Origin: Blastopirellula sediminis
GTDB taxonomy: Bacteria > Planctomycetota > Planctomycetia > Pirellulales > Pirellulaceae
DNA length: 64,000 bases
Direction: 5' to 3'
NCBI RefSeq assembly: GCF_020966755.1
Contig: NZ_JAJKFT010000010.1
Span: 3,374,720-3,438,719, forward strand
In this document: one piece after another, positions 1-7,905 of the stretch
How the letters are laid out: every line of letters starts with the position of its first letter
How positions within the stretch are numbered: position 1 is the stretch's first letter
Position numbers and translations under genes: made by a program
Notes under the pieces: generated by a model
Databases searched by the model: none
Seen by the model: the letters and a program-made list of their open reading frames with translations, nothing else
What the model was told of the DNA's origin: nothing

Positions 1-646
1 TCGCGGCATCGCCTTCAATCGGATGTTCGCGATGGACGAATACCCGGCCGACGTGCTGCCTCTGTACGCCCAAGGCTATTCGCTGGCTCGCTACTTGATC
101 GTTCAAGGGGGCAAGCCGAAGTACGTCGAATACATCGGCGAAGGGATGCGGACCAACAACTGGACCCGCACCACGCACAAGTTTTACGGCTATCGCAGCC
201 TGAGCGACTTGCAGGTCGCGTGGCTCGATTGGGTTCGCGACGGCAGCCAGCTCGCCAACGTTCGCGGTCCGCAGCAGCCAGAGCAAGTGGCGATGAACGA
301 CAATCAGCCGCTGGTCCGCGGTCAAAGCCCGGACGGCCCGGTCGCTACGCCCGCTTCGTATGCGATGACGCCGCTGGCCGGCGATAAGTCGTCATCGGTG
401 ATGCAGGTCAGCGCCAATTCGGGCGACGGCTTCTATCACAGCGGCGGCAAAGACTCGGCGCCGCAAGACGCTGTGATGAACGTCGCCGCGGACGAAGCTG
501 CTCGCCAGATCGGTTCGCAGCCGAGCTCGATCGCTCCGACCGAGCCGAGCCCGCCGTCGAAAGAAAAAGTTTTGCTGGAATGGGAACGAACCAGCCGCAA
601 CGCTCCGACGTATTACCTTCCAGGCGGAACGTCGCTGTTCCGCTAA
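1..646 (+). CDS. C-terminal part of a secreted or peptidase-MA-like hypothetical protein (5' truncated)
   Basis: The reading frame is open from the window edge (frame 2), so the start lies outside. The first 80 visible residues (GYSLARYLI, then a GEGM segment and a final SDLQVAWLDWV) resemble the end of the helical domain of MA-clan (gluzincin) peptidase-like proteins, where a similar segment follows the HExxH site. That site is not in the window, so activity cannot be judged. The last 110 residues are low-complexity, rich in Pro, Ser, Ala and Gln, and look like a disordered tail. A strong terminator follows about 30 bases after the stop. Assignment to the peptidase superfamily is an inference; the gene could also be a plain hypothetical. 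Confidence 0.6.
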   Translation, partial: RGIAFNRMFAMDEYPADVLPLYAQGYSLARYLIVQGGKPKYVEYIGEGMRTNNWTRTTHKFYGYRSLSDLQVAWLDWVRDGSQLANVRGPQQPEQVAMNDNQPLVRGQSPDGPVATPASYAMTPLAGDKSSSVMQVSANSGDGFYHSGGKDSAPQDAVMNVAADEAARQIGSQPSSIAPTEPSPPSKEKVLLEWERTSRNAPTYYLPGGTSLFR

Positions 647-677
647 TCGAGCGAGCGACTCCTGACTGACGAAACGA

Positions 678-712
678 AAAACGCCGACCCCCGCAGTCGG
701 CGTTTTTTGTTT
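678..712 (+). terminator. Rho-independent terminator after the truncated gene
   Basis: A hairpin with arms AACGCCGAC and GTCGGCGTT (about 680-688 and 696-704) and a short C-rich loop is followed by a run of T. It lies about 30 bases after the stop at 646 and ends that transcription unit. Confidence 0.85.
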
Positions 713-727
713 CTTGCGATGCGAAAA

Positions 728-762
728 ACTAGCCCGCAACGCAAGCGAGGGAATGCGGCCGC
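728..762 (+). repeat. Interspersed 35-base repeat, copy 1
   Basis: This begins ACTAGCCCGCAACGCAAGCG and ends in GCGGCCGC. Closely similar copies occur at 3135-3164 (same strand, shorter) and 4867-4901 (opposite strand). All three lie between genes. The element carries no ORF of its own. Confidence 0.75.
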
Positions 763-1097
763 CATTCTCCTCTCCGCGAAGTCGTATCTTCTCGCGACGC
801 CATCTCTGCGTTTGCGCGAAAGTGGACATGCTTCTCGTCGCTGGAATGAAGATTTGTCCGCGATGGTTGCAATGCCCAAAAATCAGGCTTATGTTCGTTC
901 CTAAGCAGAGGGCTGGAATCACGCGTGTGAGATTGCATGCCGCGATTCTTGGATTTGCGACGCCGCCCAGTGAGCGCTGGCGAGTCGTTCTATGCCCGAC
1001 CGTCGTAATGCCCATAGTGAGAGTTGGGAATCGACGCGGCGATTGCTTCTGGGGAATTACTCTCTTCTTTCTTGACGTTACATCTTTGAGGTGGTCA

Positions 1098-3125
1098 ATG
1101 ATCGGTCGTTCCCTGCTTGTCGCTGCGGTCTGTTCTGCGTTTCTATGGTCGGGGCTCACGACCGCCGCTGCGGCGCGGGGGCCTGAGAAAGCGATTACCG
1201 GCGTCGTTACTGCCGCCGGCTTGCCGCTGGAAGACGCTTACGTCGAGTTGTTTTCGTCCGGCTTTGGCGTCGCTCGTCTCATCTCGGCCGACACGACCGA
1301 TGTGAACGGCATGTTCAGCGTCAATTATCGACGCTGCTCGCCGCGCGATTTGCTTTACGTCGTCGTTTCTGAAGGCGCCCCCGGCGAAAGCAAACTGGTT
1401 CTGGTCGCTATCCTTGGGCAAGTCGGAAAGAACTTGTCGACCAACGTCGTCGTCAATGAACTCACCACCGTCGCCGCCGCCTTCGCTTGTGCGCAGTTCA
1501 TCGACGGGGACGAGATCTACGGATTTTCGCCTGGTCTTGATAACTCCTTCGCCACGACGACCAATCTGGTTGACGTGCAAACCGGCACGGCTGCGGCGGT
1601 CATCTCGAACTACAACAACGGCACGACGTTGTCCGTTTATCCCCGCAGCACCGAAGCCCTCCTCTACTTCAACACGCTGGCCGACATGATCGTCGCGTGT
1701 GCGGCCGACAACAGCGGCGCCGCGTGCGATCTGCTGTTCGCGCTGACGACGCCGGCCGACTCCCCTGCCCCGACCAATACGTTTGAAGCGATTCACAACA
1801 TCGCGCGTAACCCGGCCGAGTTTGATAGCGCCGCCCTGCTCGCCTTGGCGGAAACGGCGCCTCTTTACGATCCGCTGCTGACCGATCCGCCGACCGCTTG
1901 GGTTCTGACGCTCCACTTCACCGAAGGTGGTTTCAACGCGCCGGGGCGGATCGCCTTCGACTCGAAGGGGAACGTCTGGTCAAACAATAACTTCTCGGGC
2001 TCGCCCCCGACCGTGACTCCGGCGAACCAGGTATCGGTCCTCGGTCCGCTGGGACAGCCGATCCTTAACAGCCCGATCATCGACTCGCATGTGAATGGTT
2101 CCGGCTATGGAACCGCGGTCGACATGTTCGACAACGGTTGGATCTCCAATTTCGTAGACGGGGGAATCACCTCCTTCTCTCCCAAAGGAAAGCAGCGGGT
2201 CTACATTCCGGCCAGCGCCTATCACACCAATCCGCCGGTCGTGGCGATGGGGATGGCGTTCGATCAGCATGGCAACCTCTGGGTGACCAACATGGGCGAT
2301 TCGACCGAGCCGCTCGACGCCGGCTCGATCACCGTCTTTTTGAAAGCGAACCGCAACCGCGCGCTGACGTTCCCAGAAGGAACGAACGACGGATCGGTCG
2401 TCCGGAAACCGTTCAGCGTGGCGATCGATTGGAGAGGACGAGCCTGGGTCGCGAATTCAGGCTTCGCCCCGCTCCACGTCGGCGGAGTGGCGGTGTTAGA
2501 GCTGACGCGCCATGGCAAGTTCAAAGTGATCGCCCAGGTTGATTCGCACGCCCTTTCCGAATCGCCTGATTTGACGCTACTCCGTAAGCATGGCGACTTC
2601 TCTTCGCCGAAGACGATCGCGATCGACCAGGGAGGGAACGGTTGGATCAGCAACTTCGAGTCGAACATGGTGACGTTTATCGACGGTAAATCTTTCGACG
2701 CGACCGACTATGAAGCGGATCCGACGTCGCACAATTGGGGCATGGCGGTCGACGGCAGCGGCCAGCTTTGGATCGCCAGCTTTACGAATCCGCCGAGCGA
2801 CGCGATGACGCCGCCGGTGATCTCGGTGATGCAAGGAACCGACTCCGATCGGGGCGAGTTCCTCTTCAGCTTCTCGAACCCCTCGATGCAGCACATCACC
2901 GGCCTGCAGATCGACGCCTCCGGCAACGTCTGGATTTGCAACAACTGGGACCTGGCCACCACGCCCAGTCAAATCATCGGCGGCGACGGCCTGGTGCAAT
3001 TCATCGGCGTCGCAACCCCGGTCAATACGCCGTTGATCGGCCCCCCAACCACCGCCGAATTCTTCCACCCCAGATTCGGCTTCCGCAACTTCGGGCCAAG
3101 CAAGTGGTTTTCGTTCGGCTGGTAA
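1098..3125 (+). CDS. Secreted seven-bladed NHL/Vgb-type beta-propeller protein with N-terminal carboxypeptidase-regulatory-like domain
   Basis: The ATG at 1098 is chosen because TGAGGTGG lies just upstream and because it starts a clean signal peptide (MIGRSLLVAAVCSAFLW, cleavage near residue 25-28); the frame is open further upstream, but that part has no protein-like character. Residues about 33-80 resemble a carboxypeptidase regulatory-like fold (ITGVVTAAG, then DVNGMF). From about residue 275 there are seven repeats of the form xxIAxDxxGNxWIxN, for example MGMAFDQHGNLWVTN and KTIAIDQGGNGWISN, which fits one complete seven-bladed NHL/SMP-30/Vgb propeller. It is probably an exported, surface or periplasmic protein; its ligand is unknown. 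It stands alone and is followed by an interspersed repeat. The length is 675 residues. Confidence 0.75.
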   Translation: MIGRSLLVAAVCSAFLWSGLTTAAAARGPEKAITGVVTAAGLPLEDAYVELFSSGFGVARLISADTTDVNGMFSVNYRRCSPRDLLYVVVSEGAPGESKLVLVAILGQVGKNLSTNVVVNELTTVAAAFACAQFIDGDEIYGFSPGLDNSFATTTNLVDVQTGTAAAVISNYNNGTTLSVYPRSTEALLYFNTLADMIVACAADNSGAACDLLFALTTPADSPAPTNTFEAIHNIARNPAEFDSAALLALAETAPLYDPLLTDPPTAWVLTLHFTEGGFNAPGRIAFDSKGNVWSNNNFSGSPPTVTPANQVSVLGPLGQPILNSPIIDSHVNGSGYGTAVDMFDNGWISNFVDGGITSFSPKGKQRVYIPASAYHTNPPVVAMGMAFDQHGNLWVTNMGDSTEPLDAGSITVFLKANRNRALTFPEGTNDGSVVRKPFSVAIDWRGRAWVANSGFAPLHVGGVAVLELTRHGKFKVIAQVDSHALSESPDLTLLRKHGDFSSPKTIAIDQGGNGWISNFESNMVTFIDGKSFDATDYEADPTSHNWGMAVDGSGQLWIASFTNPPSDAMTPPVISVMQGTDSDRGEFLFSFSNPSMQHITGLQIDASGNVWICNNWDLATTPSQIIGGDGLVQFIGVATPVNTPLIGPPTTAEFFHPRFGFRNFGPSKWFSFGW

Positions 3126-3134
3126 AACCCAAAC

Positions 3135-3164
3135 ACTAGCCCGCAGCGCAAGCGAGGGAATGCG
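3135..3164 (+). repeat. Interspersed repeat, copy 2
   Basis: This begins ACTAGCCCGCAGCGCAAGCG, differing from copy 1 at one base in the first 30. It sits 10 bases after the stop of the NHL-repeat gene. It lacks the terminal GGCCGC of copies 1 and 3. Confidence 0.75.
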
Positions 3165-3235
3165 CATGCAAGTTACAAGAGGAGCGCGTCTGCCGAATCG
3201 GGCGGCGCTCCGTCAGGCCAAGGCCTGGCCAGTTT

Positions 3236-3688
3236 TTACTTAGTCTTAGGCATGACGAGTCTGCTACAAATCATTTGGTAGTCGAAGTTGAATTGGCTGT
3301 CTCGTCCCGGAAGTTCGGGAAAATGCGGGAGGATCCAAGGACTGCTAAATTGATGTTGAAACTCATTTCGCCAGATTTCAATATTCACCACATAAACTGG
3401 CAAATGATGGTCGGGGAACTGGCTGGCCGTTATATCGACGGCCAAGCCATCGACCTCGAGCCAATTGTGTGTGCGTTCCGGGCTACGATAGATACCTTCG
3501 GCGACTTCTACTCCAGTGATTCCTTGTTCGTCAAAAAAAAGGCCGAGTAAATCACATGTAGTGGTACACGCACCTGATGGGAAATCTCGCATAAGCCAAA
3601 GGTTGAATTCACTTGATTTGCACGCAACAATTGCCTCGCGAAATGAAAGTGCGGCATTTCGAATTGTCTCAATTTGCTGCTTTTTCAT
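3236..3688 (-). CDS. Small transglutaminase-like hypothetical protein
   Basis: This 150-residue protein has a candidate Cys-His-Asp triad in the order seen in transglutaminase-like (papain-fold) enzymes: Cys in GACTTTCDLLG (about residues 40-46), His in THNWLEV (about 94) and Asp in AVDITASQF (about 106). Many small uncharacterised bacterial proteins share the pattern Cys, HxWLE and DITxDQF. No signal peptide or membrane segment is seen, so it is probably cytoplasmic. The substrate is unknown. The DNA is visibly more AT-rich than the flanking genes, suggesting acquisition by transfer. The neighbour upstream on the same strand is a barstar-like gene, which hints at an effector/immunity context, but that is inference. 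Confidence 0.6.
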   Translation of the reverse strand: MKKQQIETIRNAALSFREAIVACKSSEFNLWLMRDFPSGACTTTCDLLGLFFDEQGITGVEVAEGIYRSPERTHNWLEVDGLAVDITASQFPDHHLPVYVVNIEIWRNEFQHQFSSPWILPHFPELPGRDSQFNFDYQMICSRLVMPKTK

Positions 3689-3762
3689 ATCGCGGATTTC
3701 CAGGGTAGTGCAATTAGGTAATTGTAGGCCAGACTCTGGTCTAACACACGTTTAACGGAGCG

Positions 3763-4272
3763 TTACCGGAACTTTGTCCAAGAGAGGCCCGGCACGGTCA
3801 GCGTTTGATACGTCAAGCCAATCAGCGGACTCGATTCATCCAAGGCAAGCAGTGTGAAGAAACGTGCTCCTAGGGCTAATTGCCAACGCGAGTACTCGTG
3901 GGCAATTCCCAGCAGTCCGGACAGCCAAGGGAGATCTTCTTTGGCGGCGACATCCACGTTTCGGATCTCAAGTACGTGCCTTTGGCCCGGCTGCAAATCA
4001 AAGTCAAAGCCGTCGCGCAAGGCGTTCAGGTTTCCGCCATCCGACGTCAGTTTGTAGCCGAACTGCTCTTCCCAGAGGAAGATCTCTCCCATGTAGCTTA
4101 CGACCGGACCGACGCCGTTGGCGAAATCGAGCGACGTGATGCCGTAGTTCTGCGACCGTAGCCACGCTAGGCAAGCGTCGCGATGTTCAGTTTGCACCGT
4201 CATCACTCCTTCCGCGGCGAGGATCGCCCACACGTCAAAACGCCTCCAGTCCAGTTCGGCGAACGCAGCCAT
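3763..4272 (-). CDS. Barstar-like (barnase-inhibitor family) protein
   Basis: The start at 4272 is chosen because AGAGGGAG precedes it; an earlier in-frame ATG at 4338 has no such site. The 169-residue protein has the hallmark SDGGNLNALRDGF (about residues 77-89), which matches the YGxNLDALxDxL segment of barstar that blocks ribonuclease active sites. A further similarity is the C-terminal LSWTK, as in longer barstar-family proteins with N-terminal extensions. Barstar proteins bind and neutralise barnase-type RNases. No RNase gene is found beside it, so it may be an orphan immunity gene or may regulate a distant RNase. It lies 74 bases upstream (in transcription order) of the transglutaminase-like gene and probably shares its transcript. 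Confidence 0.6.
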   Translation of the reverse strand: MAAFAELDWRRFDVWAILAAEGVMTVQTEHRDACLAWLRSQNYGITSLDFANGVGPVVSYMGEIFLWEEQFGYKLTSDGGNLNALRDGFDFDLQPGQRHVLEIRNVDVAAKEDLPWLSGLLGIAHEYSRWQLALGARFFTLLALDESSPLIGLTYQTLTVPGLSWTKFR

Positions 4273-4499
4273 CAAGTCTTTCTCCCTCTCTTTGTTTCTT
4301 GCAAAACAGAGCCGTTTTGTAGTATACTGACCCCTCACGATGCGGGCTTCTGATCAACGCCCCGTGCATTCTTTTTTCTATGTCCTCGGATTGGGCCGAG
4401 GTCGATTTAGCGACCGTCGATTTCGGAGCGGTTCGCTTTGTCTTTTGCCGCGCTGGTTGCGGGTGCGCTCTCGGTGCGCGCGGATCGCGAGTTACTGCC

Positions 4500-4840
4500 G
4501 GCGAGCTTGATTTTGGTTGTGGTCGGGACCAGTGCTGCGAGAAAAAAAATGCGCGGTCCAGTCCACTGTTGGTTCGAGCGCGAATGAATTGGGGCGATTC
4601 GGTATGCGGTGAGGTCCGGCGAAAAAAAGTGCGCTGTCCAGTCCACTGTTGGTTTGGGGACGAAGCAATTTTGGCGGTCTGGTTTACGCCGGCGCGAAAA
4701 AACGTGCGCGAGCGGTCCATAGTATGGAGCTTGGCTGATGGGTGAGTGACGCGGAAAGGGTTGCGCGACTGAACCAGGCTTAGAAGACTGGGCGGGACGC
4801 TTAAAAAAAGAACTTGGTCCGGTCCAGTCCTTCGTTGTTG
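4500..4840. repeat. Degenerate tandem repeats with A-tract and GTCCAGTCCACTGTTGG core
   Basis: Two near-identical 34-base copies start at 4541 and 4621, exactly 80 bases apart; each consists of a run of A, then TGCGC or GTGCGC, then the core GTCCAGTCCACTGTTGGTT. The bases between the copies also align loosely (CGAA, AATT, GGCG in the same order). More decayed copies are seen at about 4695-4717 (A-tract, GTGCGCG, GGTCCAT) and 4802-4838 (A-tract, GGTCCAGTCC, GTTGTTGG), and a partial one before 4541. The origin is unknown; on the minus strand each unit reads as a GGACTGGAC motif followed by a T-run. Confidence 0.7.
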
Positions 4841-4866
4841 GAGCTGCGAGATTCTTCATTGAATCA

Positions 4867-4901
4867 GCGGCCGCATTCCCTTGCTTGCGCTGCGGGCTAG
4901 T
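4867..4901 (-). repeat. Interspersed 35-base repeat, copy 3 (reverse orientation)
   Basis: Read on the minus strand it starts ACTAGCCCGCAGCGCAAGCA and ends in GCGGCCGC, matching copy 1 (728-762) at all but a few bases, including the GGCCGC end that copy 2 lacks. Confidence 0.75.
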
Positions 4902-4925
4902 GAAGAGGTGGGTGAGACGCTTTGA

Positions 4926-4952
4926 GTGGCACGGCTCGCAGAGCCGTGCCAC
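4926..4952. repeat. Perfect palindrome of the CACGGCTC...GAGCCGTG family
   Basis: The arms GTGGCACGGCTC and GAGCCGTGCCAC pair without mismatch around a GCA loop. The core CACGGCTC-loop-GAGCCGTG recurs at 17535-17567 and 61255-61285. Here no T-run follows on either side, so it is probably not a terminator itself. Confidence 0.8.
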
Positions 4953-4970
4953 GCACGGATTCTGTATGCG

Positions 4971-5011
4971 CACAAAAAAGCCCCAGCCGGTGGAGAGTCG
5001 GCTGGGGCTTG
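4971..5011 (-). terminator. Rho-independent terminator of clpX
   Basis: The arms AAGCCCCAGCCG and CGGCTGGGGCTT pair with a 9-base loop, and on the minus strand a TTTTTTG tract follows. It lies 60 bases after the clpX stop. Confidence 0.85.
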
Positions 5012-5070
5012 GTTTCGCTATCGAGTTGTGGAGGTCAAAGTTGCTACGTCAAACAAGCGGAGGGGAAGTC

Positions 5071-6348
5071 TTACGCGCTTTTCGTTTCCGGCATCTTGAA
5101 GAGCTTGTCGCGCCCTTCGATGACGTCACGCGTGATCGAGAACGAGCTGCCCGGTTCTTGTTCCGGCAGATCGAACATGATGTCGAGCATCACTTCTTCG
5201 ATAATCGAGCGGAGGCCGCGGGCGCCGGTACCCTTGTTCAAGGCACGTTGGGCGATCGCTTCCAGGGCGTCTTCCGAGAAGTCGAGCGACGCGTTTTCCA
5301 TTTCAAACAGTTGCTTGTACTGCTTGATCAGAGCGTTCTTCGGCTCGGTCAGGACGCTCTTCAGCCCAGCGGCGTCGAGCGGTTCGAGCGAGCAGACGAC
5401 CGGCAGACGACCGACCAGTTCCGGAATCAAACCGAATTCCAGGATGTCGTCGCTGGTGACGTTACGCAGGCACTCGGCCGAGTCGGCTTCGCTCTTGTAA
5501 CCCGACTGTTGACCGAACCCGATCGACTTGCGTCCGAGACGCTTGCGAACGATGTCTTCGATCCCGACGAACGTGCCGCCGCAGATGAAGAGAATGTTGC
5601 TGGTGTCGATCTGGATGTACTGCTGTTCCGGATGCTTGCGTCCCCCTTGCGGCGGAACGTTGGCGACGGTTCCTTCGAGCATCTTGAGCAGGGCTTGTTG
5701 GACCCCTTCGCCCGAGACGTCGCGGGTGATCGAGACGTTGTTGGACGTCTTGCCGATCTTGTCGATTTCGTCGATGTACAGAACGCCGCGCTGGGCCGCT
5801 TCGACGTCGAAGTCAGCGGCGTGCAGCAACTTCAGCAGCAGGTTTTCGACGTCTTCGCCCACATAGCCGGCTTCGGTCAGCGTGGTGGCGTCGCCGATGG
5901 CGAACGGCACGTTGAGGATGCGAGCCAAGGTGCGGGCAAGCAGGGTTTTGCCGCTGCCGGTCGGGCCGGCGAGCAGAATGTTCGATTTTTCGATTTCGAC
6001 GTCCGAGCCCTCGGCGCCCATGATCAGACGCTTGTAGTGGTTGTGGACGGCGACCGAGAGGACCTTTTTCGCGTTCCCCTGACCGATGACGTACTCATTG
6101 AGAGCCGTCATGATTTCGCGCGGGCTCGGAACGTGATTGAACAGTTTGCCGCTGGCGCCGCGACGACGATTCTCTTGTTCGAGGATCGACTTGCAGAGAT
6201 CGATACATTCTCCGCAGATGTAGACGTCGCCGGGGCCTTCGACCAGCGGTCCCACTTCCCGGTAGCTCTTGCGGCAGAACGAACAGAAAGCGTTCTTTTT
6301 ATTCGTCGAACTGCGACGTCCACCAGTGAGATCTTTTCCCGCGGGCAT
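5071..6348 (-). CDS. clpX: ATP-dependent Clp protease ATP-binding subunit ClpX
   Basis: AAA+ unfoldase that recognises tagged proteins and threads them into the ClpP peptidase in the cytoplasm. The N-terminal zinc-binding domain has Cys22, Cys25, Cys45 and Cys48 (CSFC and CGEC). Walker A is GPTGSGKT, Walker B is VLYIDEID, and the substrate-gripping pore loop GYVGED is present. The RKH loop is seen in GGRKHP, and the ClpP-docking loop reads SIGFG, the usual IGF tripeptide. The C-terminal small domain with KGTGARGLR is complete. At 425 residues it has the usual family length. No clpP or trigger factor gene is adjacent, so it is transcribed alone with its own terminator. Confidence 0.98.
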   Translation of the reverse strand: MPAGKDLTGGRRSSTNKKNAFCSFCRKSYREVGPLVEGPGDVYICGECIDLCKSILEQENRRRGASGKLFNHVPSPREIMTALNEYVIGQGNAKKVLSVAVHNHYKRLIMGAEGSDVEIEKSNILLAGPTGSGKTLLARTLARILNVPFAIGDATTLTEAGYVGEDVENLLLKLLHAADFDVEAAQRGVLYIDEIDKIGKTSNNVSITRDVSGEGVQQALLKMLEGTVANVPPQGGRKHPEQQYIQIDTSNILFICGGTFVGIEDIVRKRLGRKSIGFGQQSGYKSEADSAECLRNVTSDDILEFGLIPELVGRLPVVCSLEPLDAAGLKSVLTEPKNALIKQYKQLFEMENASLDFSEDALEAIAQRALNKGTGARGLRSIIEEVMLDIMFDLPEQEPGSSFSITRDVIEGRDKLFKMPETKSA

Positions 6349-6684
6349 TCACAAACTCCTTTACGGCTTCTCAAAGTTGAACCGAGCGCGTCACGACGAC
6401 GCGTCATTGGCGAAAGGGCGAAATTCGCCGTCTCGGTTCCAAACTCCCAGGTGTCGCTCGATTTGGCCGTAGGCTGTGAAGCCGTGGGCCCGGGGGGCAT
6501 CCTTGTCCGCAGAGAGTCGAGCTATCAAATCTCTATTAAATCTATCTCAAGCGTCCGTACATTCCGGGCTCGATGTCACACGTTGCGTGTACAACCAGTG
6601 AATCGACCCAGCAGCCTCCCAGGCTTGAACTCCTAAATGTACGGATGCATCGTTACGTTTGTGCGGAACATAACCGCAAAAATG
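6349..6684. other. Upstream region of clpX
   Basis: A 336-base gap between two minus-strand genes. It must hold the clpX promoter and leader. Two inverted copies of GTCCGTACATT are visible at 6553-6563 and, as AATGTACGGAT, at 6636-6646; they could be binding sites for a regulator but are 72 bases apart. No CIRCE element (TTAGCACTC type) is present. No gene is seen. Confidence 0.45.
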
Positions 6685-6972
6685 TCAGACATCGCTGGGC
6701 GGGCCCGCAGGCGGCTCTTCATTTGAATCTCTAGCCGCCTTACGGATTTGCGTCGAAATGTCCGTCTTAATCTTTCGGAATTCCTCGTCGCTTAGAGCAC
6801 CCCGTGAATGCAAATCCCGAAAGTTTGATAGCAGTGTTTCTTGCTCTGGCAGGTCGTCGCCGGCGCGATCCCGAAACCTTCTCATAATTTGGAACGCTAG
6901 TATCAGTGCTACGAGTGAAAGCACTAGTAGCACAATTCCCTGTCCTAGGTTCCAGAACGTTTCTGCGTCCAT
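6685..6972 (-). CDS. Small membrane protein with SHOCT-like C-terminus
   Basis: This 95-residue protein has one membrane segment (about residues 11-30, GIVLLVLSLVALILAF) followed by basic residues, so the C-terminus is predicted to be cytoplasmic. Residues about 46-75 (LLSNFRDLHSRGALSDEEFRKIK) match the short SHOCT pattern LxxLxxLxxxGxIxxEEFxxxK found at the end of many oligomeric bacterial proteins. The role is unknown; in planctomycetes such proteins are common and uncharacterised. Confidence 0.7.
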   Translation of the reverse strand: MDAETFWNLGQGIVLLVLSLVALILAFQIMRRFRDRAGDDLPEQETLLSNFRDLHSRGALSDEEFRKIKTDISTQIRKAARDSNEEPPAGPPSDV

Positions 6973-7189
6973 TCTTGATTCAAGCGTGCGCGGAGTTGGA
7001 GAGGAGAACTACCGCGTGGCCCGAGCGGCGTCTGGTTTTGTTATTATCTCACGTTTGGCCGATTTGACAAAGCGTTACGCAAAATGCGGCCTCCGTTGAG
7101 CTTACCCTTTTTTCGCATTGAGCGGGGAAGCGGACGCCGGATGCGTCCCCCCCGGCCTGTGAAAACCTGTCTCTGGGAGCCCCACCGTC

Positions 7190-7840
7190 ATGAGTGAGCC
7201 TACGATCGTCGAGCGGATCACCGCCTCTGGAATAGTCGCCGTTTTGCGGGCCGATCGCCCCGAAGCGGTGGTCGATATCGCCGAAGCGCTGCTGGCCGGC
7301 GGCGTCGACGCGATCGAGGTGACCTTCACCGTTCCCAAGGCGCACCAGGTGCTGGAAGCGGTCGCCGACCGGCTGGGGGGGAAGATCGTGCTGGGCGCCG
7401 GGACCGTTTTGGATCCCGAAACGGCCCGACTGGCCATTTTGGCCGGCGCCGAGTTCGTCGTCTCGCCGGCGATCAATCTGCAGACGATCGAGCTCTGCCG
7501 CCGCTACAGCAAAGCGATCCTCCCCGGCGCGCTGACCCCGACCGAAGTGCTGACCGCGTGGCAGGCCGGCGCCGACGTCGTGAAGATCTTTCCGTCGGAG
7601 ATCACCGGCCCTCAGTATCTGAAAGCGCTGCATGGTCCCCTGCCCCATATCAAGCTGATGCCGACCGGCGGGGTCAACCTGAAGACGGCGGTCGACTTTT
7701 TGAAGGCGGGGGCCTGCGCCTTGGGAGTCGGCGGATCGCTGATCGAGAAGGAGGCGGTCGCGAGCGGCAATATGCAGCGAATCGCCGACCTGGCGGCCGA
7801 GTACGTCAAGATCGTGCAGGACTTCCGCGCAAGTCGTTAG
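7190..7840 (+). CDS. eda: 2-keto-3-deoxy-6-phosphogluconate (KDPG)/4-hydroxy-2-oxoglutarate aldolase
   Basis: Class I aldolase that splits KDPG into pyruvate and glyceraldehyde 3-phosphate (Entner-Doudoroff and uronate pathways). The TIM-barrel sequence has the catalytic Glu43 in IEVTF, the phosphate and pyruvate contacts in GAGTVLD, PGALTPTE and the Schiff-base Lys132 in VKIFPSE; MPTGGV gives the phosphate loop. At 216 residues it has the normal length. It has no glycolytic neighbour here; the downstream gene encodes a DUF1559 protein with its own promoter-like box. Substrate specificity (KDPG or a related keto acid such as KHG or KDPGal) cannot be fixed from sequence alone. Confidence 0.93.
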   Translation: MSEPTIVERITASGIVAVLRADRPEAVVDIAEALLAGGVDAIEVTFTVPKAHQVLEAVADRLGGKIVLGAGTVLDPETARLAILAGAEFVVSPAINLQTIELCRRYSKAILPGALTPTEVLTAWQAGADVVKIFPSEITGPQYLKALHGPLPHIKLMPTGGVNLKTAVDFLKAGACALGVGGSLIEKEAVASGNMQRIADLAAEYVKIVQDFRASR

Positions 7841-7860
7841 CGAGGAAGGCCAGCGGCTCC

Positions 7861-7866
7861 TATAAT
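7861..7866 (+). promoter_or_regulatory. Candidate -10 box of the DUF1559 gene
   Basis: An exact TATAAT lies 39 bases before the ATG at 7906, in the 65-base gap after eda. The bases 17 upstream (TAGCGA) are only a poor -35, so this is tentative. Confidence 0.3.
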
Positions 7867-7905
7867 CGGCAGAAATTGACGCCCCCCTCGCAGAATGCTT
7901 ATCCC

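Larger units (their letters stand above)
647..1097. other. Intergenic region between the truncated gene and the NHL-repeat gene
   Basis: A 451-base gap. It holds the terminator at 678-712 and the repeat at 728-762. The remaining 330 bases show open frames that have no ribosome binding site and no recognisable protein; they are taken as chance. The final 10 bases carry the SD of the next gene. A promoter is expected here but no convincing -35/-10 pair was identified. Confidence 0.5.
4273..5070. other. Non-coding repeat-rich region between the barstar-like gene and clpX
   Basis: A 798-base stretch without a supported gene. In order it contains the upstream region of the barstar-like gene, a block of degenerate A-tract tandem repeats (about 4500-4840), one copy of the interspersed 35-base repeat in reverse (4867-4901), a perfect palindrome (4926-4952) and the clpX terminator (4971-5011). 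Open frames on both strands run across the tandem repeats, but they lack ribosome binding sites and recognisable protein sequence. Confidence 0.6.

Noticed and set aside
3763-4338. Longer start of the barstar-like gene at 4338
   Set aside because: No ribosome binding site, and the added residues have no similarity to the family; the ATG at 4272 has AGAGGGAG upstream.
4560-4590. tRNA T-arm-like GGTTCGA
   Set aside because: No acceptor or anticodon stem can be formed around it, and it belongs to the tandem repeat.
4500-4840. CRISPR array
   Set aside because: Repeat units are about 80 bases with decayed and similar intervening sequence, not short exact repeats with unique spacers, and there are no cas genes.
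4885-6636. 583-residue open frame antisense to clpX
   Set aside because: It crosses the clpX terminator and palindrome and mirrors a well-supported clpX.
6349-6684. HrcA/CIRCE heat-shock operator upstream of clpX
   Set aside because: The TTAGCACTC-N9-GAGTGCTAA pattern is absent.
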